Assembly: GCA_900317905.1 (NCBI GenBank)
Contig: ONIN01000008.1
Coordinates: 1 to 64,000, forward strand
Length of the DNA: 64,000 nucleotides
Reading direction: 5' to 3'
Origin: an uncultured Eubacteriales bacterium
Lineage (GTDB): Bacteria; Bacillota; Clostridia; Oscillospirales; Oscillospiraceae
Part shown: positions 49,911 to 59,263 of the stretch, piece by piece
How the letters are laid out: each line of letters opens with the position of its first letter
Numbering within the stretch: position 1 is the stretch's first letter
Made by a program: the position numbers and the translations under genes
Notes under the pieces: generated by a model
Seen by the model: the letters and a program-made list of their open reading frames with translations, nothing else
Databases searched by the model: none
What the model was told of the DNA's origin: nothing

Positions 49911-51189
49911 ACTGCAGTACTGGATCTGGCTCAGCGAGCGGCACAGCGTCCGGCCCCGCCGCCGTCTGGAGCTGCTGGAGCGGATGGGCGATGTGCGCAA
50001 GGTCTACTTTTCTGAGGAAGCGGACTATCGCGCTGTCCTGCCGGAGCTGACCCCGGCGGAAATGAAGAATCTGTGTGACAAGGATCTGGAGCAGGCAAAC
50101 CGGGCGCTGGAGCGCTGCATTATGGATCATATCCAGATCGTCACCATCCGGGACGCCGCCTACCCTGAGCGGCTCAGACAGACTTACGATCCGCCGGTTG
50201 CCCTGTTTGTCCGGGGACGGCTGCCGCAGCTGGACGACAACGCCAGCGTGGCCGTTGTCGGCACCCGGAAGGCCACACCCTACGGACTAAGAACCTCCCA
50301 CCGATTGGGTTATGAAATCGCTCACTGCGGCGCCATTGTGATCTCCGGTCTCACCAGCGGGGTGGACGCGGAGGCCGCCGTCGGTGCACTCAGAGCGGAC
50401 GGCATCGTCATCGGCGTCCTGGGCGGCGCCATCGACACCTCCTACAGCGGCAGACTGGCACTGGACGTCGCTGTGCGCGGCGCCGTGATCAGCGAGTTCG
50501 GCCCCGGCTCCGGCATCGGGAAAAACGGCTTTCGGATGCGAAACCGCATCACCTCCGGCCTTTCTCTGGCCGCCGTGGTGGTGGAGGCCCCGGAGCGCAG
50601 CGGTGCCCTGCTCTTCGCGGAGGAGGCAGAAAGCCAGGGCCGCGAGCTCTTCGCTGTACCCGGAAATGCCGACGCAGCCTGCTCTGCCGGCACCAACGCC
50701 CTGCTGAAGGACGGCGTCCGTCCCGCCACCTGCGCCTGGGACATCCTTGCGGATCTGGCGGCGATCTACCCGGACAAGATCCGGGAAAACCCCGGCACAG
50801 CGCCGGAACCAGTGGAGCAGCCGAGAATGGTGAAGCCCCTGGGCCCCAACAGCAAATTGAAGGTTCCCGCCAATCTTCCGCCGCTGACGGATCCGCCGGA
50901 AACCGGGGAAGGTTTTGTACGAGTCCGGGAACCCATGCGCCAAAAAGTGATTGACAAAGCCCCTGCGAGGGAATATATTGACTTGGAACAACAGCTGAGC
51001 ACGCTCACCGAGCCGCAGCTGAAGCTGGTCACCGCCATGACGGAGCCGGGCATCCACGTGGATGATCTGATCGAGAAAACCGGTCTTCCGGCCCACGTTG
51101 TTCTGGCGGAGCTGACCATGCTCCAGATCAAGGGCTTCGTAAGCCCGGAGCCCGGCAAGCGTTTTACACTGAATATCCAGAAGAAGTAA
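49903..51189 (+). CDS. dprA: DNA processing protein DprA
   Basis: 428 residues from ATG 49903 (AGGTGA 6 bases upstream). The Rossmann-like DprA fold is seen as ASVAVVGTRKATPYG, IVISGLTSGVDAEAAVGAL, GVLGGAIDTSY and LFAVPGNADAACSAGTNALL. A C-terminal winged helix (LTEPQLKLVTAMTEPGIHVDDLI) is present. It loads RecA on incoming single-stranded DNA during transformation. It is followed by topA 23 bases later, the usual Firmicute order. Confidence 0.93.
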   Translation: MAELQYWIWLSERHSVRPRRRLELLERMGDVRKVYFSEEADYRAVLPELTPAEMKNLCDKDLEQANRALERCIMDHIQIVTIRDAAYPERLRQTYDPPVALFVRGRLPQLDDNASVAVVGTRKATPYGLRTSHRLGYEIAHCGAIVISGLTSGVDAEAAVGALRADGIVIGVLGGAIDTSYSGRLALDVAVRGAVISEFGPGSGIGKNGFRMRNRITSGLSLAAVVVEAPERSGALLFAEEAESQGRELFAVPGNADAACSAGTNALLKDGVRPATCAWDILADLAAIYPDKIRENPGTAPEPVEQPRMVKPLGPNSKLKVPANLPPLTDPPETGEGFVRVREPMRQKVIDKAPAREYIDLEQQLSTLTEPQLKLVTAMTEPGIHVDDLIEKTGLPAHVVLAELTMLQIKGFVSPEPGKRFTLNIQKK

Positions 51190-51212
51190 TCAGAAAAGAG
51201 GGAAACCCGATT

Positions 51213-53423
51213 ATGGCAAAGGCGAAAACCGACCTGGTGATTGTAGAGTCTCCGGCGAAGGCCAGAACCATCGAGAAATATCTGGGCAGCAGCTACAAGG
51301 TCGTGGCCTCCATGGGCCATCTGCGTGACCTGCCCAAGAGCAAACTGGGCGTTGACATCGACCACGGCTTCGAGCCGGAGTATATCCCGGTAAAGGGGAA
51401 GGAGACCCTGATCCAGGATCTGAAGAAACGCTCCAAAAGCGCAAACATCGTCTATCTCGCCACCGACCCTGACCGCGAGGGTGAGGCCATCAGCTGGCAC
51501 TTAAAGGAGCTGCTGGAGCTGCCGGACGACAAGGCCCGCCGCGTGACCTTCAACGAGATTACCAGGCGCGTGGTCACCGAGAGCATCCAGAACCCCAGAG
51601 AGATCGATCAGGATCTGGTGGACGCCCAGCAGGCGAGGCGCATCCTCGACCGCATCGTGGGCTATCAGCTGAGCCCGCTGCTCTGGCGGAAGATCAAGCC
51701 CGGCCTCTCCGCCGGCCGTGTCCAGAGCGTCGCCACCCGAATCGTGGTGGACCGCGAGCAGGAGATCCGGGACTTCAAGCCGGAGGAATACTGGCTCATC
51801 GACGCGCTTTTGAGCGTCGGGGAGAAGAAGGAGACCTTCACCGCCCGCTACTACGGCACTGTGGACAAGAAGCTGGATGTGAAGACCGAAGCCGAGGCTG
51901 AGGCCATCATCCAGGCTGTGCAGAAGGAAGCCTTCAAGATCCACAGCATCAAGCGCGGCACCAAGCAGCGCAGCCCCTCGCCGCCCTTCATCACTTCCAC
52001 ATTGCAGCAGGAGGCCTCAAGACGTCTGGGCATGACCCCGAGACGCACCATGTCCATCGCCCAGCAGCTCTATGAGGGCGTGGATCTGGCGGGCCGGGGC
52101 ACCACCGGTCTGATCACCTATATGCGTACCGACTCCCTGCGCCTCTCCGACGAGGCCCTGCGAGCCGCCAAGAGCTATATCATCGACCACTACGGGCAGG
52201 AATACTATCCGCCCCAGACCCGCACCTTCAAAACCAAATCCGGCGCTCAGGACGCCCACGAGGCCATTCGCCCCACGGACGTGACCCTGTCCCCGGACGT
52301 GGTGCGCAAGGATCTGACGCCGGATCAGTATCGGCTGTACCGTCTGATCTGGGGCCGTTTCACCGCCTGCCAGATGGCCAACGCCGTCTACGACAACGTG
52401 AACGTGGATCTGCTCAGCGGAGCGCACCTGTTCCGAGCCAAGTACTCCGAGCAGAAGTTCCCCGGCTACACCGCCGTCTATGAAGAGGCCAAGGACGAGG
52501 AGCAGAGCGAGATCCGCCGTCCGCTGCCCGTTATGCACGAGGGCGACAAGGTGAGTCTTGAGAAGATCACCAAGGAGCAGCAGTTCACCCAGCCGCCTCC
52601 GCGCTACACCGAGGCCACGCTGATCCGCGCCATGGAGGAAAAGGGCATCGGCCGTCCCTCCACCTACGCGCCCACCATCTCCACCATCACGGGCCGCAAC
52701 TATGTGGTCAAAGAGGGCCGCTATCTCAAGCCCACCAATCTGGGAGAGACGGTCACCAAGACCATGGAGGAGTATTTCACCGACATCGTGGATCTGGCCT
52801 TCACCGCCAGAATGGAGGACGACCTCGACCGGATCGAGACCGGCTCCATGCCCTGGAAGGACGTGCTGTCGGAATTCTATAACGGCTTCGAGACGGAGCT
52901 CAAGGACGCGGAGGTCAAGCTGGAGGGCAAGCACATCAAGGTGCCCGACGAGGTCTCTGAGGAAAAGTGCGACGTCTGCGGCCGAAACATGGTGGTGAAG
53001 TTCGGCAAATTCGGCCAGTTCCTGGCCTGCCCGGGCTTCCCGGAGTGCACCTTCACCAAGCCCATGGTCATCGAAATGCCGGGCAAGTGCCCCAAGTGCG
53101 GCGGACGCATCCTCAAGCGCACCAGCAAGAAGGGCTACACCTTCTACGCCTGCGAGCGGGGCCAGGAGTGCGGCTTCATGAGCTGGGAAGTGCCCACCAA
53201 GGACTTCTGCCCCGACTGCGGCAAGACCCTGTTCAAGCCCGCCGGCAAGGGCAAGAAGAAGCCCTTCTGCATCAACCCCGCCTGCTCCAGCTTCGTGCCG
53301 GAGGATCAGCGCGGCTGGAAGAAGAAAAAGACCGAGTCCGCCGAGGGTGAAACTGCCGAAAAGACCACTGCGAAGAAAACCACGGCGAAAAAGACCACCA
53401 GAACCACTAAGAAAAAAGCATAA
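51213..53423 (+). CDS. topA: DNA topoisomerase I
   Basis: 736 residues; AGAGGG precedes ATG 51213. The Toprim domain (LVIVESPAKARTIEKYLG) and active-site Tyr303 in TYMRTDS are clear, as is TEATLIRAMEEKGIGRPSTY. The C-terminus has three zinc-ribbon modules (CDVCGRNMV..CPGFPEC; CPKCGGRI..CERGQEC; CPDCGKTL..CINPACSS) and a Lys/Thr-rich tail (KKTTAKKTTAKK). It relaxes negative supercoils. Length is normal for the family (about 690-740). Confidence 0.96.
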   Translation: MAKAKTDLVIVESPAKARTIEKYLGSSYKVVASMGHLRDLPKSKLGVDIDHGFEPEYIPVKGKETLIQDLKKRSKSANIVYLATDPDREGEAISWHLKELLELPDDKARRVTFNEITRRVVTESIQNPREIDQDLVDAQQARRILDRIVGYQLSPLLWRKIKPGLSAGRVQSVATRIVVDREQEIRDFKPEEYWLIDALLSVGEKKETFTARYYGTVDKKLDVKTEAEAEAIIQAVQKEAFKIHSIKRGTKQRSPSPPFITSTLQQEASRRLGMTPRRTMSIAQQLYEGVDLAGRGTTGLITYMRTDSLRLSDEALRAAKSYIIDHYGQEYYPPQTRTFKTKSGAQDAHEAIRPTDVTLSPDVVRKDLTPDQYRLYRLIWGRFTACQMANAVYDNVNVDLLSGAHLFRAKYSEQKFPGYTAVYEEAKDEEQSEIRRPLPVMHEGDKVSLEKITKEQQFTQPPPRYTEATLIRAMEEKGIGRPSTYAPTISTITGRNYVVKEGRYLKPTNLGETVTKTMEEYFTDIVDLAFTARMEDDLDRIETGSMPWKDVLSEFYNGFETELKDAEVKLEGKHIKVPDEVSEEKCDVCGRNMVVKFGKFGQFLACPGFPECTFTKPMVIEMPGKCPKCGGRILKRTSKKGYTFYACERGQECGFMSWEVPTKDFCPDCGKTLFKPAGKGKKKPFCINPACSSFVPEDQRGWKKKKTESAEGETAEKTTAKKTTAKKTTRTTKKKA

Positions 53424-53474
53424 ATTCAGGGGCGGCAGCACTGTCGCCCCGAACGAACATTTGGAGGAAAAACT

Positions 53475-54818
53475 ATGCAGCCTGTAACTGTCATCGGCGC
53501 GGGACTGGCCGGAAGCGAATGCGCGTGGCAGCTGGCCAAGCGCGGCATCCCGGTCAAGCTCGTGGAGATGAAGCCGCAGAAATATACGCCCGCCCATCAC
53601 TCATCCCTCTTCGGCGAGCTGGTCTGCTCCAACTCCCTGAGAAGCGACGAGCTCACCAACGCCGTGGGACTCTTGAAGGAGGAGCTGCGGCGGCTGGACT
53701 CGCTGATTCTGAAAAGCGCGGACGAAAACCGCGTGGCCGCCGGCGGCGCCCTGGCGGTGGATCGGGAGGGCTTCGCCCGAACCATCACCGAGCGTCTCAG
53801 AAATCACCCCAACGTGGAGATCATCGAGGAAGAGGCCACGGACATTCCCGCTGAGGGCATCGTAGTCATCGCCACCGGCCCCCTCACCAGCGACGCCATG
53901 GCGGACCGGATCGCAAAGCTCTGCCCGGAGTTCGATCTGCACTTCTATGACGCGGTGGCGCCCATCGTCACGCTGGAAAGCGTGGACATGGACAGCGCCT
54001 TCTTCGCCTCCCGCTACGACAAGGGGACGGCGGATTATGTAAACTGCCCCATGGACGAAACGGAGTATAAAGCCTTCGTCCGGGAGCTGGTCTCTGCCAA
54101 GGAGGCCGAGGTCCACGGCTTCGATGACGGCGGCGTGTTCGAGGGCTGCATGCCGGTGGAGGTCATGGCGAGACGGGGAGAGGACACCCTCCGCTACGGC
54201 CCCTTAAAGCCGGTGGGTCTCCGGGATCCCAGAACCGGGAAGGACAACTACGCCGTGGTGCAGCTGCGGCAGGACAACGCCGAAGGCACCCTCTACAATC
54301 TGGTGGGCTTCCAGACCCACCTGACCTGGGGGGAGCAGAAGCGGGTGTTCTCCATGATCCCGGCGCTGAAAAACGCGGAGTTTGTGCGCTACGGCGTCAT
54401 GCACCGGAATACCTATCTGAACTCTCCCAAGCTGCTGGACGCCTGCTATCGGCTGAAAAGCGAGCCCCGGATCCGCTTCGCCGGACAGATGACCGGGGTG
54501 GAGGGCTATGTGGAGTCCTGCGCTTCCGGCGCCCTGGTGGGCATCGAGACCGCCGCGGAGATTCTGGGCATGGAGAGCGTGGACTTCCCCCAGGAGACCG
54601 CCATCGGCGCTTTGGGAAAATACGTCTCCGGCGGCAGCGTGGGCGACTTCCAGCCCATGAACATCAACTTCGGCATCATCAAGGAGCTGGGCTACCGGGT
54701 GAAGGGCAAGCGGAACAAAAACGCCGCCATCTCCGAGCGGAGCCTGAACATCCTTTCGGAGCTTATGACAGAGAAAGAGGTTTTAAACTCTGAGCTTACG
54801 ACAGAGAAAGAGGTATAA
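53475..54818 (+). CDS. trmFO: folate-dependent tRNA m5U54 methyltransferase
   Basis: 447 residues; GGAGGA precedes ATG 53475. FAD-binding VIGAGLAGSECAW (6-18), the LVCSNSLRSDELTNAVGLLKEE stretch with Cys51, and FAGQMTGVEGYVESCASGALVG near the end are all typical. It makes ribothymidine at tRNA position 54 from methylenetetrahydrofolate. The last about 20 residues consist of a short tandem repeat (LMTEKEV, then LTTEKEV) from a 33-base duplication (54759-54815). This is not found in the family end and is probably tolerated. Confidence 0.96.
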   Translation: MQPVTVIGAGLAGSECAWQLAKRGIPVKLVEMKPQKYTPAHHSSLFGELVCSNSLRSDELTNAVGLLKEELRRLDSLILKSADENRVAAGGALAVDREGFARTITERLRNHPNVEIIEEEATDIPAEGIVVIATGPLTSDAMADRIAKLCPEFDLHFYDAVAPIVTLESVDMDSAFFASRYDKGTADYVNCPMDETEYKAFVRELVSAKEAEVHGFDDGGVFEGCMPVEVMARRGEDTLRYGPLKPVGLRDPRTGKDNYAVVQLRQDNAEGTLYNLVGFQTHLTWGEQKRVFSMIPALKNAEFVRYGVMHRNTYLNSPKLLDACYRLKSEPRIRFAGQMTGVEGYVESCASGALVGIETAAEILGMESVDFPQETAIGALGKYVSGGSVGDFQPMNINFGIIKELGYRVKGKRNKNAAISERSLNILSELMTEKEVLNSELTTEKEV

Positions 54819-54824
54819 AAAGCC

Positions 54825-55832
54825 ATGAAGATCATCATTGACGCCATGGGCGGCGACAACGCCCCGGAGGAAATCGTAAAAGGCGCCCTGCGGGCAAAGT
54901 CTGAGCTGGGCGTGGACATCGTGTTCGTCGGCCAGAAGGAGAAGGTGGCCGCATGCCTCCCCGCCGGCACCGACGCGGAGATCGTGGACGCCAGAGAGAT
55001 CGTCACCATGGACGACGACCCCAGCACCGCCTGCCGCCGGAAGAAGGATTCCTCCATGGCGGTGGCGCTGAAAATGCTGAAGGACGGCGCGGGCGACGCG
55101 GTGGTCTCCGCCGGCAGCACTGGCGCGCTCCTGACCGGCGCGACCCTGACGGTCAAGCGCATCCGCGGCATCCGCCGTGCGGCGCTGGCGCCGGTCCTGC
55201 CCAACGGCGGCGCGGGCTGCATGCTCATCGACTGCGGCGCCAACGCCGAGTGCACCCCGGAATACCTGCTGCAGTTTGCCTACATGGGCAGCTTTTATAT
55301 GCAGAAGCTCCACGGCATCCAGCGGCCCCGGGTGGGTCTGCTGTGCAACGGCACCGAGGAGCACAAGGGCGACGACCTGCGCCACGAGACCTATCCGCTG
55401 CTGCAGAAAGCCCGTGCGGAGGGACGCATCCACTTCATCGGAAACGTGGAGTCCAGCCAGATCTTCAAAAACGAGGTGGACGTGCTGGTCACCGACGGCT
55501 TCACCGGCAACATCCTCCTGAAGGGTCTGGAGGGCACCCTGAAATTCATGCTCAAGACCCTGAAAACCATGTTCCACAAGCCGAAAAACATGCTGGCTGG
55601 CCTGATGATCAAGGGCGAGATCGGTTCCCTGAAGGCGGAGCTGGATCCCAACGCCGTGGGCGGTACCGCCATGCTGGGCATCTCCAAGCCGGTCATCAAG
55701 GCCCATGGCTCCAGCAAGGCCGACGCCTTCTTTGCCTCCATCCGTCAGGCGGTCATCTTCGCCGAGAGCGGCATCATTGACGAGATCACCTCCAACATCG
55801 ACGTCATGCGCCTTGACAAGGAGGAAGCCTGA
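54825..55832 (+). CDS. plsX: phosphate acyltransferase PlsX
   Basis: 335 residues, starting 6 bases after trmFO. Typical start MKIIIDAMGGDNAPEEIVKGAL, then SAGSTGALLTGATLTVKRI, GALLDCGANAECTPEYL-type (IDCGANAECTPEYLLQFA), and LVTDGFTGNILLKGLEG. It makes acyl-phosphate from acyl-ACP for phospholipid synthesis. Its stop overlaps the rnc start by one base. Confidence 0.96.
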   Translation: MKIIIDAMGGDNAPEEIVKGALRAKSELGVDIVFVGQKEKVAACLPAGTDAEIVDAREIVTMDDDPSTACRRKKDSSMAVALKMLKDGAGDAVVSAGSTGALLTGATLTVKRIRGIRRAALAPVLPNGGAGCMLIDCGANAECTPEYLLQFAYMGSFYMQKLHGIQRPRVGLLCNGTEEHKGDDLRHETYPLLQKARAEGRIHFIGNVESSQIFKNEVDVLVTDGFTGNILLKGLEGTLKFMLKTLKTMFHKPKNMLAGLMIKGEIGSLKAELDPNAVGGTAMLGISKPVIKAHGSSKADAFFASIRQAVIFAESGIIDEITSNIDVMRLDKEEA

Positions 55833-56506
55833 TGGACGCCCTGCAGGAACGACTGGGCTACCGGTTCCAGAACCCGGCCCTTCTGGAAAATGCCCTGACC
55901 CACAGCTCCTACGCCAACGAGCGGCGGGAGCCCGGTCTCCAGTCCAACGAGCGGCTGGAGTATCTGGGTGACTCCATCCTGGGCATGGTCACGGCAGACA
56001 AGCTTTATCGGCTGTTCCCGGATATGCCCGAGGGGAAAATGAGCCGTCTGCGTGCGGAGCTGGTCTGTGAACAGAGCCTTCACACCGTTGCGCTGTCTCT
56101 GGATCTGGGGCGCTGCCTGCGTCTCGGCAGAGGCGAAGAGCACAGCGGCGGCAGAGAGCGGCCCAGCATCCTCGCAGACGCGGTGGAGGCCATCATCGCC
56201 GCCATGTATCTGGACGGCGGCTTCGAGCCCGCCAGAGCCTTCATCCTCGGCCACGTGCTGGAGGGTCTGGACGAGGGCCACATCCACCATGTCATCGACT
56301 ATAAAACCGAGCTCCAGGAGCGCGTCCAGCGCAAGGCGGATCAGCATCTGCAGTATGTGCTGGCGGGCACCTCCGGCCCGGATCACAACAAGCGTTTCAC
56401 CATGGCTGTGCTGCTCAACGGCACCGAGCTGGCCCGGGGCGACGGACGCTCCAAAAAGGAGGCCGAGCAGGCCGCTGCCAAGGCCGCCATGGAAACCATA
56501 GAATGA
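55832..56506 (+). CDS. rnc: ribonuclease III
   Basis: 224 residues. The catalytic motif ERLEYLGDSILGMV (30-43) and DAVEAIIAAMYLDGG are present, and a double-stranded RNA-binding domain follows (YKTELQERVQRKADQHLQYVL...FTMAVLLNGTELARGDGRSKKEAEQAAAK). It processes rRNA and structured RNAs. plsX-rnc order is common in Firmicutes. It overlaps the next gene by 4 bases. Confidence 0.96.
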   Translation: MDALQERLGYRFQNPALLENALTHSSYANERREPGLQSNERLEYLGDSILGMVTADKLYRLFPDMPEGKMSRLRAELVCEQSLHTVALSLDLGRCLRLGRGEEHSGGRERPSILADAVEAIIAAMYLDGGFEPARAFILGHVLEGLDEGHIHHVIDYKTELQERVQRKADQHLQYVLAGTSGPDHNKRFTMAVLLNGTELARGDGRSKKEAEQAAAKAAMETIE

Positions 56507-57717
56507 GCTGGAAACAACCGCTCCTGTTCTTATGCCTCGCCGCGCTGATCCTTGGCGGGGCAATCTGGCTATCGGGGAGGGAAAACGCCGTGCAGCACGA
56601 TTATATCACCATGGAGCCTGTGACCATTGTCCAGGCTACGGATCTGCACGCCCTGGCCCCGGAGCTCACCGACGGCGGCCCATACTTCACCAACCTGGTG
56701 GAAAACGCCGACGGGAAGTTCATGCCGAAGATCCGGAAGATCGTGGAGGGGTTCGTGCAAAAGGCATTGAAGCTCCATCCAGAGGTGCTGATCCTCTCCG
56801 GGGATCTGGCCTTCAACGGTGAGACGCAAAGTCACCGTTGGCTGTCGGAACAGCTGCGGCCGCTTCTGGAGGCGGGGATCAAGGTGCTGGCGCTGCCGGG
56901 GAATCACGATGTGAATTACCCCACCGCTGCCAGCTTCGAGGGGGATTCCTACACCCTCGTGGAGAGCCCCGACGGTGCGGCCTTTGCGGAAATTTGGAAA
57001 GACTTCGGCTATGCCGACGCCCTGTCGAGGGACGAGGCGTCCCTGAGCTATGTCTATGAAGTCTCGCCGGGCCTGCGGCTGCTGCTGGTGGATACCAACA
57101 CCCCGGAAGAGCCCGGCGCGGTGCTGCGGCCGACTTTGGACTGGATCGAAACCCAGCTGAAAGATGCTGCGGAGGCCGGCGCCAGAGTGGTTTCGGTGAC
57201 CCACCAGACGATTCTGCAGCACAACCGGGTGTTCTCCGACGGCTTTGTCATCACCAACCGGCAAAAGCTTCATTCCCTCTACCAGAAATACGGCGTGGCG
57301 CTGAACCTCTGCGGCCATATGCACATCCAGCACGCTGCAGCTTCCGGCTGCCTCACGGAGATCGTCACCTCGGCGCTCTGCGTCCAGCCCTGCCAGATCG
57401 GCGTACTGGAGCTCACAGAGGAGGGCGGCAGCTACCGCACGGAGCTTGCGGCTCCCGAAGAACTCTCTGACGCGGCTGCGGACTTTTTCGACCGGAACAG
57501 CCGGCGGCAGGGGAGCGCGGTTACCAATGATCCCGAGCTGGCGGATTACCTCGTGCAGCTGAACCGGGCCTACTTCTCCGGCAGGATGGACACGGTCCTG
57601 CGAAGCAATGACCTGCTCACTCGCTGGAAGGCCGCCGACGACTTCACCGGCCGCTATCTGGAGAGCCTGCTGGACGACGTGGGGAGCAACTACAATCAGA
57701 TCGACTTTACATTCTGA
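56503..57717 (+). CDS. membrane-anchored or secreted calcineurin-like metallophosphoesterase
   Basis: 404 residues, starting in the rnc stop. An N-terminal hydrophobic segment (LLFLCLAALILGGAIWL) is a signal or anchor. Metal-ligand motifs are VQATDLHALA, LILSGDLAFNG, LPGNHDVN, VVSVTHQTIL and LCGHMHIQH, complete for the family. It acts outside the membrane on an unknown phosphoester; the C-terminal about 110 residues are helical and uncharacterised. Confidence 0.9.
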   Translation: MSWKQPLLFLCLAALILGGAIWLSGRENAVQHDYITMEPVTIVQATDLHALAPELTDGGPYFTNLVENADGKFMPKIRKIVEGFVQKALKLHPEVLILSGDLAFNGETQSHRWLSEQLRPLLEAGIKVLALPGNHDVNYPTAASFEGDSYTLVESPDGAAFAEIWKDFGYADALSRDEASLSYVYEVSPGLRLLLVDTNTPEEPGAVLRPTLDWIETQLKDAAEAGARVVSVTHQTILQHNRVFSDGFVITNRQKLHSLYQKYGVALNLCGHMHIQHAAASGCLTEIVTSALCVQPCQIGVLELTEEGGSYRTELAAPEELSDAAADFFDRNSRRQGSAVTNDPELADYLVQLNRAYFSGRMDTVLRSNDLLTRWKAADDFTGRYLESLLDDVGSNYNQIDFTF

Positions 57718-57724
57718 GGAAACT

Positions 57725-58546
57725 ATGGCAGAAATCATTGAAATCACAGACTTTTCCGACCCGGCGCTGGACGCCTTCGCCCGACTCACCGAGCGGCAGC
57801 TCCTGAATCGGGACAAGCCAGAGGACGCCCTCTTCATCGCGGAAAGCCCCTTGGTGATCCACCGGGCCTTGGACGCGGGCTACGAGCCGGTGACCCTTTT
57901 GATGGAGCGCAGCCACATCGAGCGGAAGGCCGTGGATGTGATCGAGCGCTGCGGCGTGCCGGTCTACACGGCGCCGCTGGAGATCCTGGAGCAGATCACC
58001 GGCTATAAGCTCACGAGAGGCGTCCTATGCTCCATGCGGAGAAAGCCGCTTCTGTCGGTGGAGGAGGTCTGCCGGGACGCGCGGCGCATCGTGGTGCTGG
58101 AGGACGTGATGAACCCCACCAACATTGGGGCCATCTTCCGCAGCGCCGCGGCCCTGGGCATGGACGCTGTTCTGGTGACCCCGGCATGCTCCGACCCGCT
58201 CTACCGCCGCAGCGCCAGAGTCAGCATGGGCACGGTGTTCCAGATCCCCTGGACCAGCTTCGGAGATGACATCTCCATCTGGCCCCACCCGGGTCTGGAG
58301 CAGCTGCAGGCCATGGGATTCAAAACCGCTGCCATGGCCCTGCGGGACGACTCGGTGTCCATCGACGATCCGAAGCTGCTGCAGGAAGAGCGGCTGGCCG
58401 TGATCCTCGGCACCGAGGGGGACGGTTTGAAAAATGAGACCATCGCCGACTGCGACTACACCGTGCGCATCCCCATGCGCCACGGGGTCGACTCCCTGAA
58501 CGTGGCCGCCGCCAGCGCAGTGGCGTTCTGGGAACTGTCAAAGTAG
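57725..58546 (+). CDS. SpoU/TrmH-family RNA methyltransferase, second copy
   Basis: 273 residues from ATG 57725 (GAGGAAAC upstream). An N-terminal substrate-binding part is followed by RRIVVLEDVMNPTNIGAIFRSAA, LAVILGTEGDGLKNETIA and RIPMRHGVDSLNVAAASAVAFWE, the three SPOUT motifs. It is distinct in sequence from 49146-49910. The target nucleotide is unknown. It closes the operon; a hairpin with T-run follows. Confidence 0.92.
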   Translation: MAEIIEITDFSDPALDAFARLTERQLLNRDKPEDALFIAESPLVIHRALDAGYEPVTLLMERSHIERKAVDVIERCGVPVYTAPLEILEQITGYKLTRGVLCSMRRKPLLSVEEVCRDARRIVVLEDVMNPTNIGAIFRSAAALGMDAVLVTPACSDPLYRRSARVSMGTVFQIPWTSFGDDISIWPHPGLEQLQAMGFKTAAMALRDDSVSIDDPKLLQEERLAVILGTEGDGLKNETIADCDYTVRIPMRHGVDSLNVAAASAVAFWELSK

Positions 58547-58599
58547 GGCGGGGACCTGTACCCCGCCGTAGAAATCATCCGGCTCTGAGGTAACAACTT

Positions 58600-58654
58600 A
58601 CCGCCCTTTCGCATAGACTGTCACAGGACAGAAAGCGGAAGGGCGGTGGTTTTT
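58600..58654 (+). terminator. hairpin with T-run between the methyltransferase and a small gene
   Basis: ACCGCCCTT pairs with AAGGGCGGT, and the neighbouring bases TCGC/GCGG partly extend the stem. GGTTTTT follows. The 3' arm also covers the only ribosome-binding-like bases of the next small gene, so it may restrict its translation. Confidence 0.65.
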
Positions 58655-58810
58655 ATGATGCGGCGGCGGGGCCCATGCCCCTGGCTGGGGCTGGCGCTGA
58701 TCCTTTTGGGATCGCTGATCATCCTCAGCATGATCCTGCCGAAGGACTTCTGGTGGTTCATCCTCGGCGGCGCCATGATCGGCGCGGGACTGTATCTGAT
58801 GCGCAGGTAG
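58655..58810 (+). CDS. small hydrophobic protein
   Basis: 51 residues (ATG 58655 or 58658). Two short hydrophobic stretches: LGLALILLGSLIILSMIL and WWFILGGAMIGAGLYLM, with an Arg-rich start (MMRRRG) and end. It looks like a small two-helix membrane protein. The function is unknown, and the overlap with the terminator hairpin makes expression uncertain. Confidence 0.55.
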   Translation: MMRRRGPCPWLGLALILLGSLIILSMILPKDFWWFILGGAMIGAGLYLMRR

Positions 58811-58831
58811 CCAACTGGACATGGGGAGTGC

Positions 58832-59263
58832 TCAGAATTCCTTTTTTTCCATGATATGCACACTCCACAGGTAGGAGACACAGGTGATCACTGCGCATCC
58901 CGCGGCCAGCGCAAGCAGAACCACGGCGGGCGACGTACCTTCAAGGGCTTTTGTCAGTTTGGCAAGAGCGTTGGAGCCTTCGAAGATCCTTTTGCTGCCG
59001 AAGACCAGGATCGCGATGACGCCAAAGAAAATGAGCAGCACGATCCGGCTTTTTTCCGCACCGGTGAGCTTCTGCGCGTCCTTCCCGTTTATGGTGACGC
59101 TTCCATCGTCCGGCCGGATCAGACCCAGGATCGCTTTGATCGTGGTGCTCTTGCCGGCGCCGTTTTTTCCCACGATCCCCGTCACGGTCCCGTCCGGGAT
59201 CTCCAGCGAGAGATTCAGACGGAAATCACCGTAGGTTTTTACAAGATTATCAAGCTTGACCAT
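58832..59263 (-). pseudogene. ABC ATPase start fused to an ABC permease end
   Basis: 143 codons, intact frame. The first about 70 residues are the N-terminus of an ABC ATPase including Walker A (IVGKNGAGKSTTIKAILGLI). From about residue 75 it turns into membrane sequence (IVLLIFFGVIAILVFGS, SPAVVLLALAAGCAVITCVSYLW) that looks like the end of an ABC-2 permease. Signature, Walker B and most of the permease are missing. The simplest explanation is one in-frame deletion across two adjacent transporter genes. It cannot transport. Confidence 0.78.
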
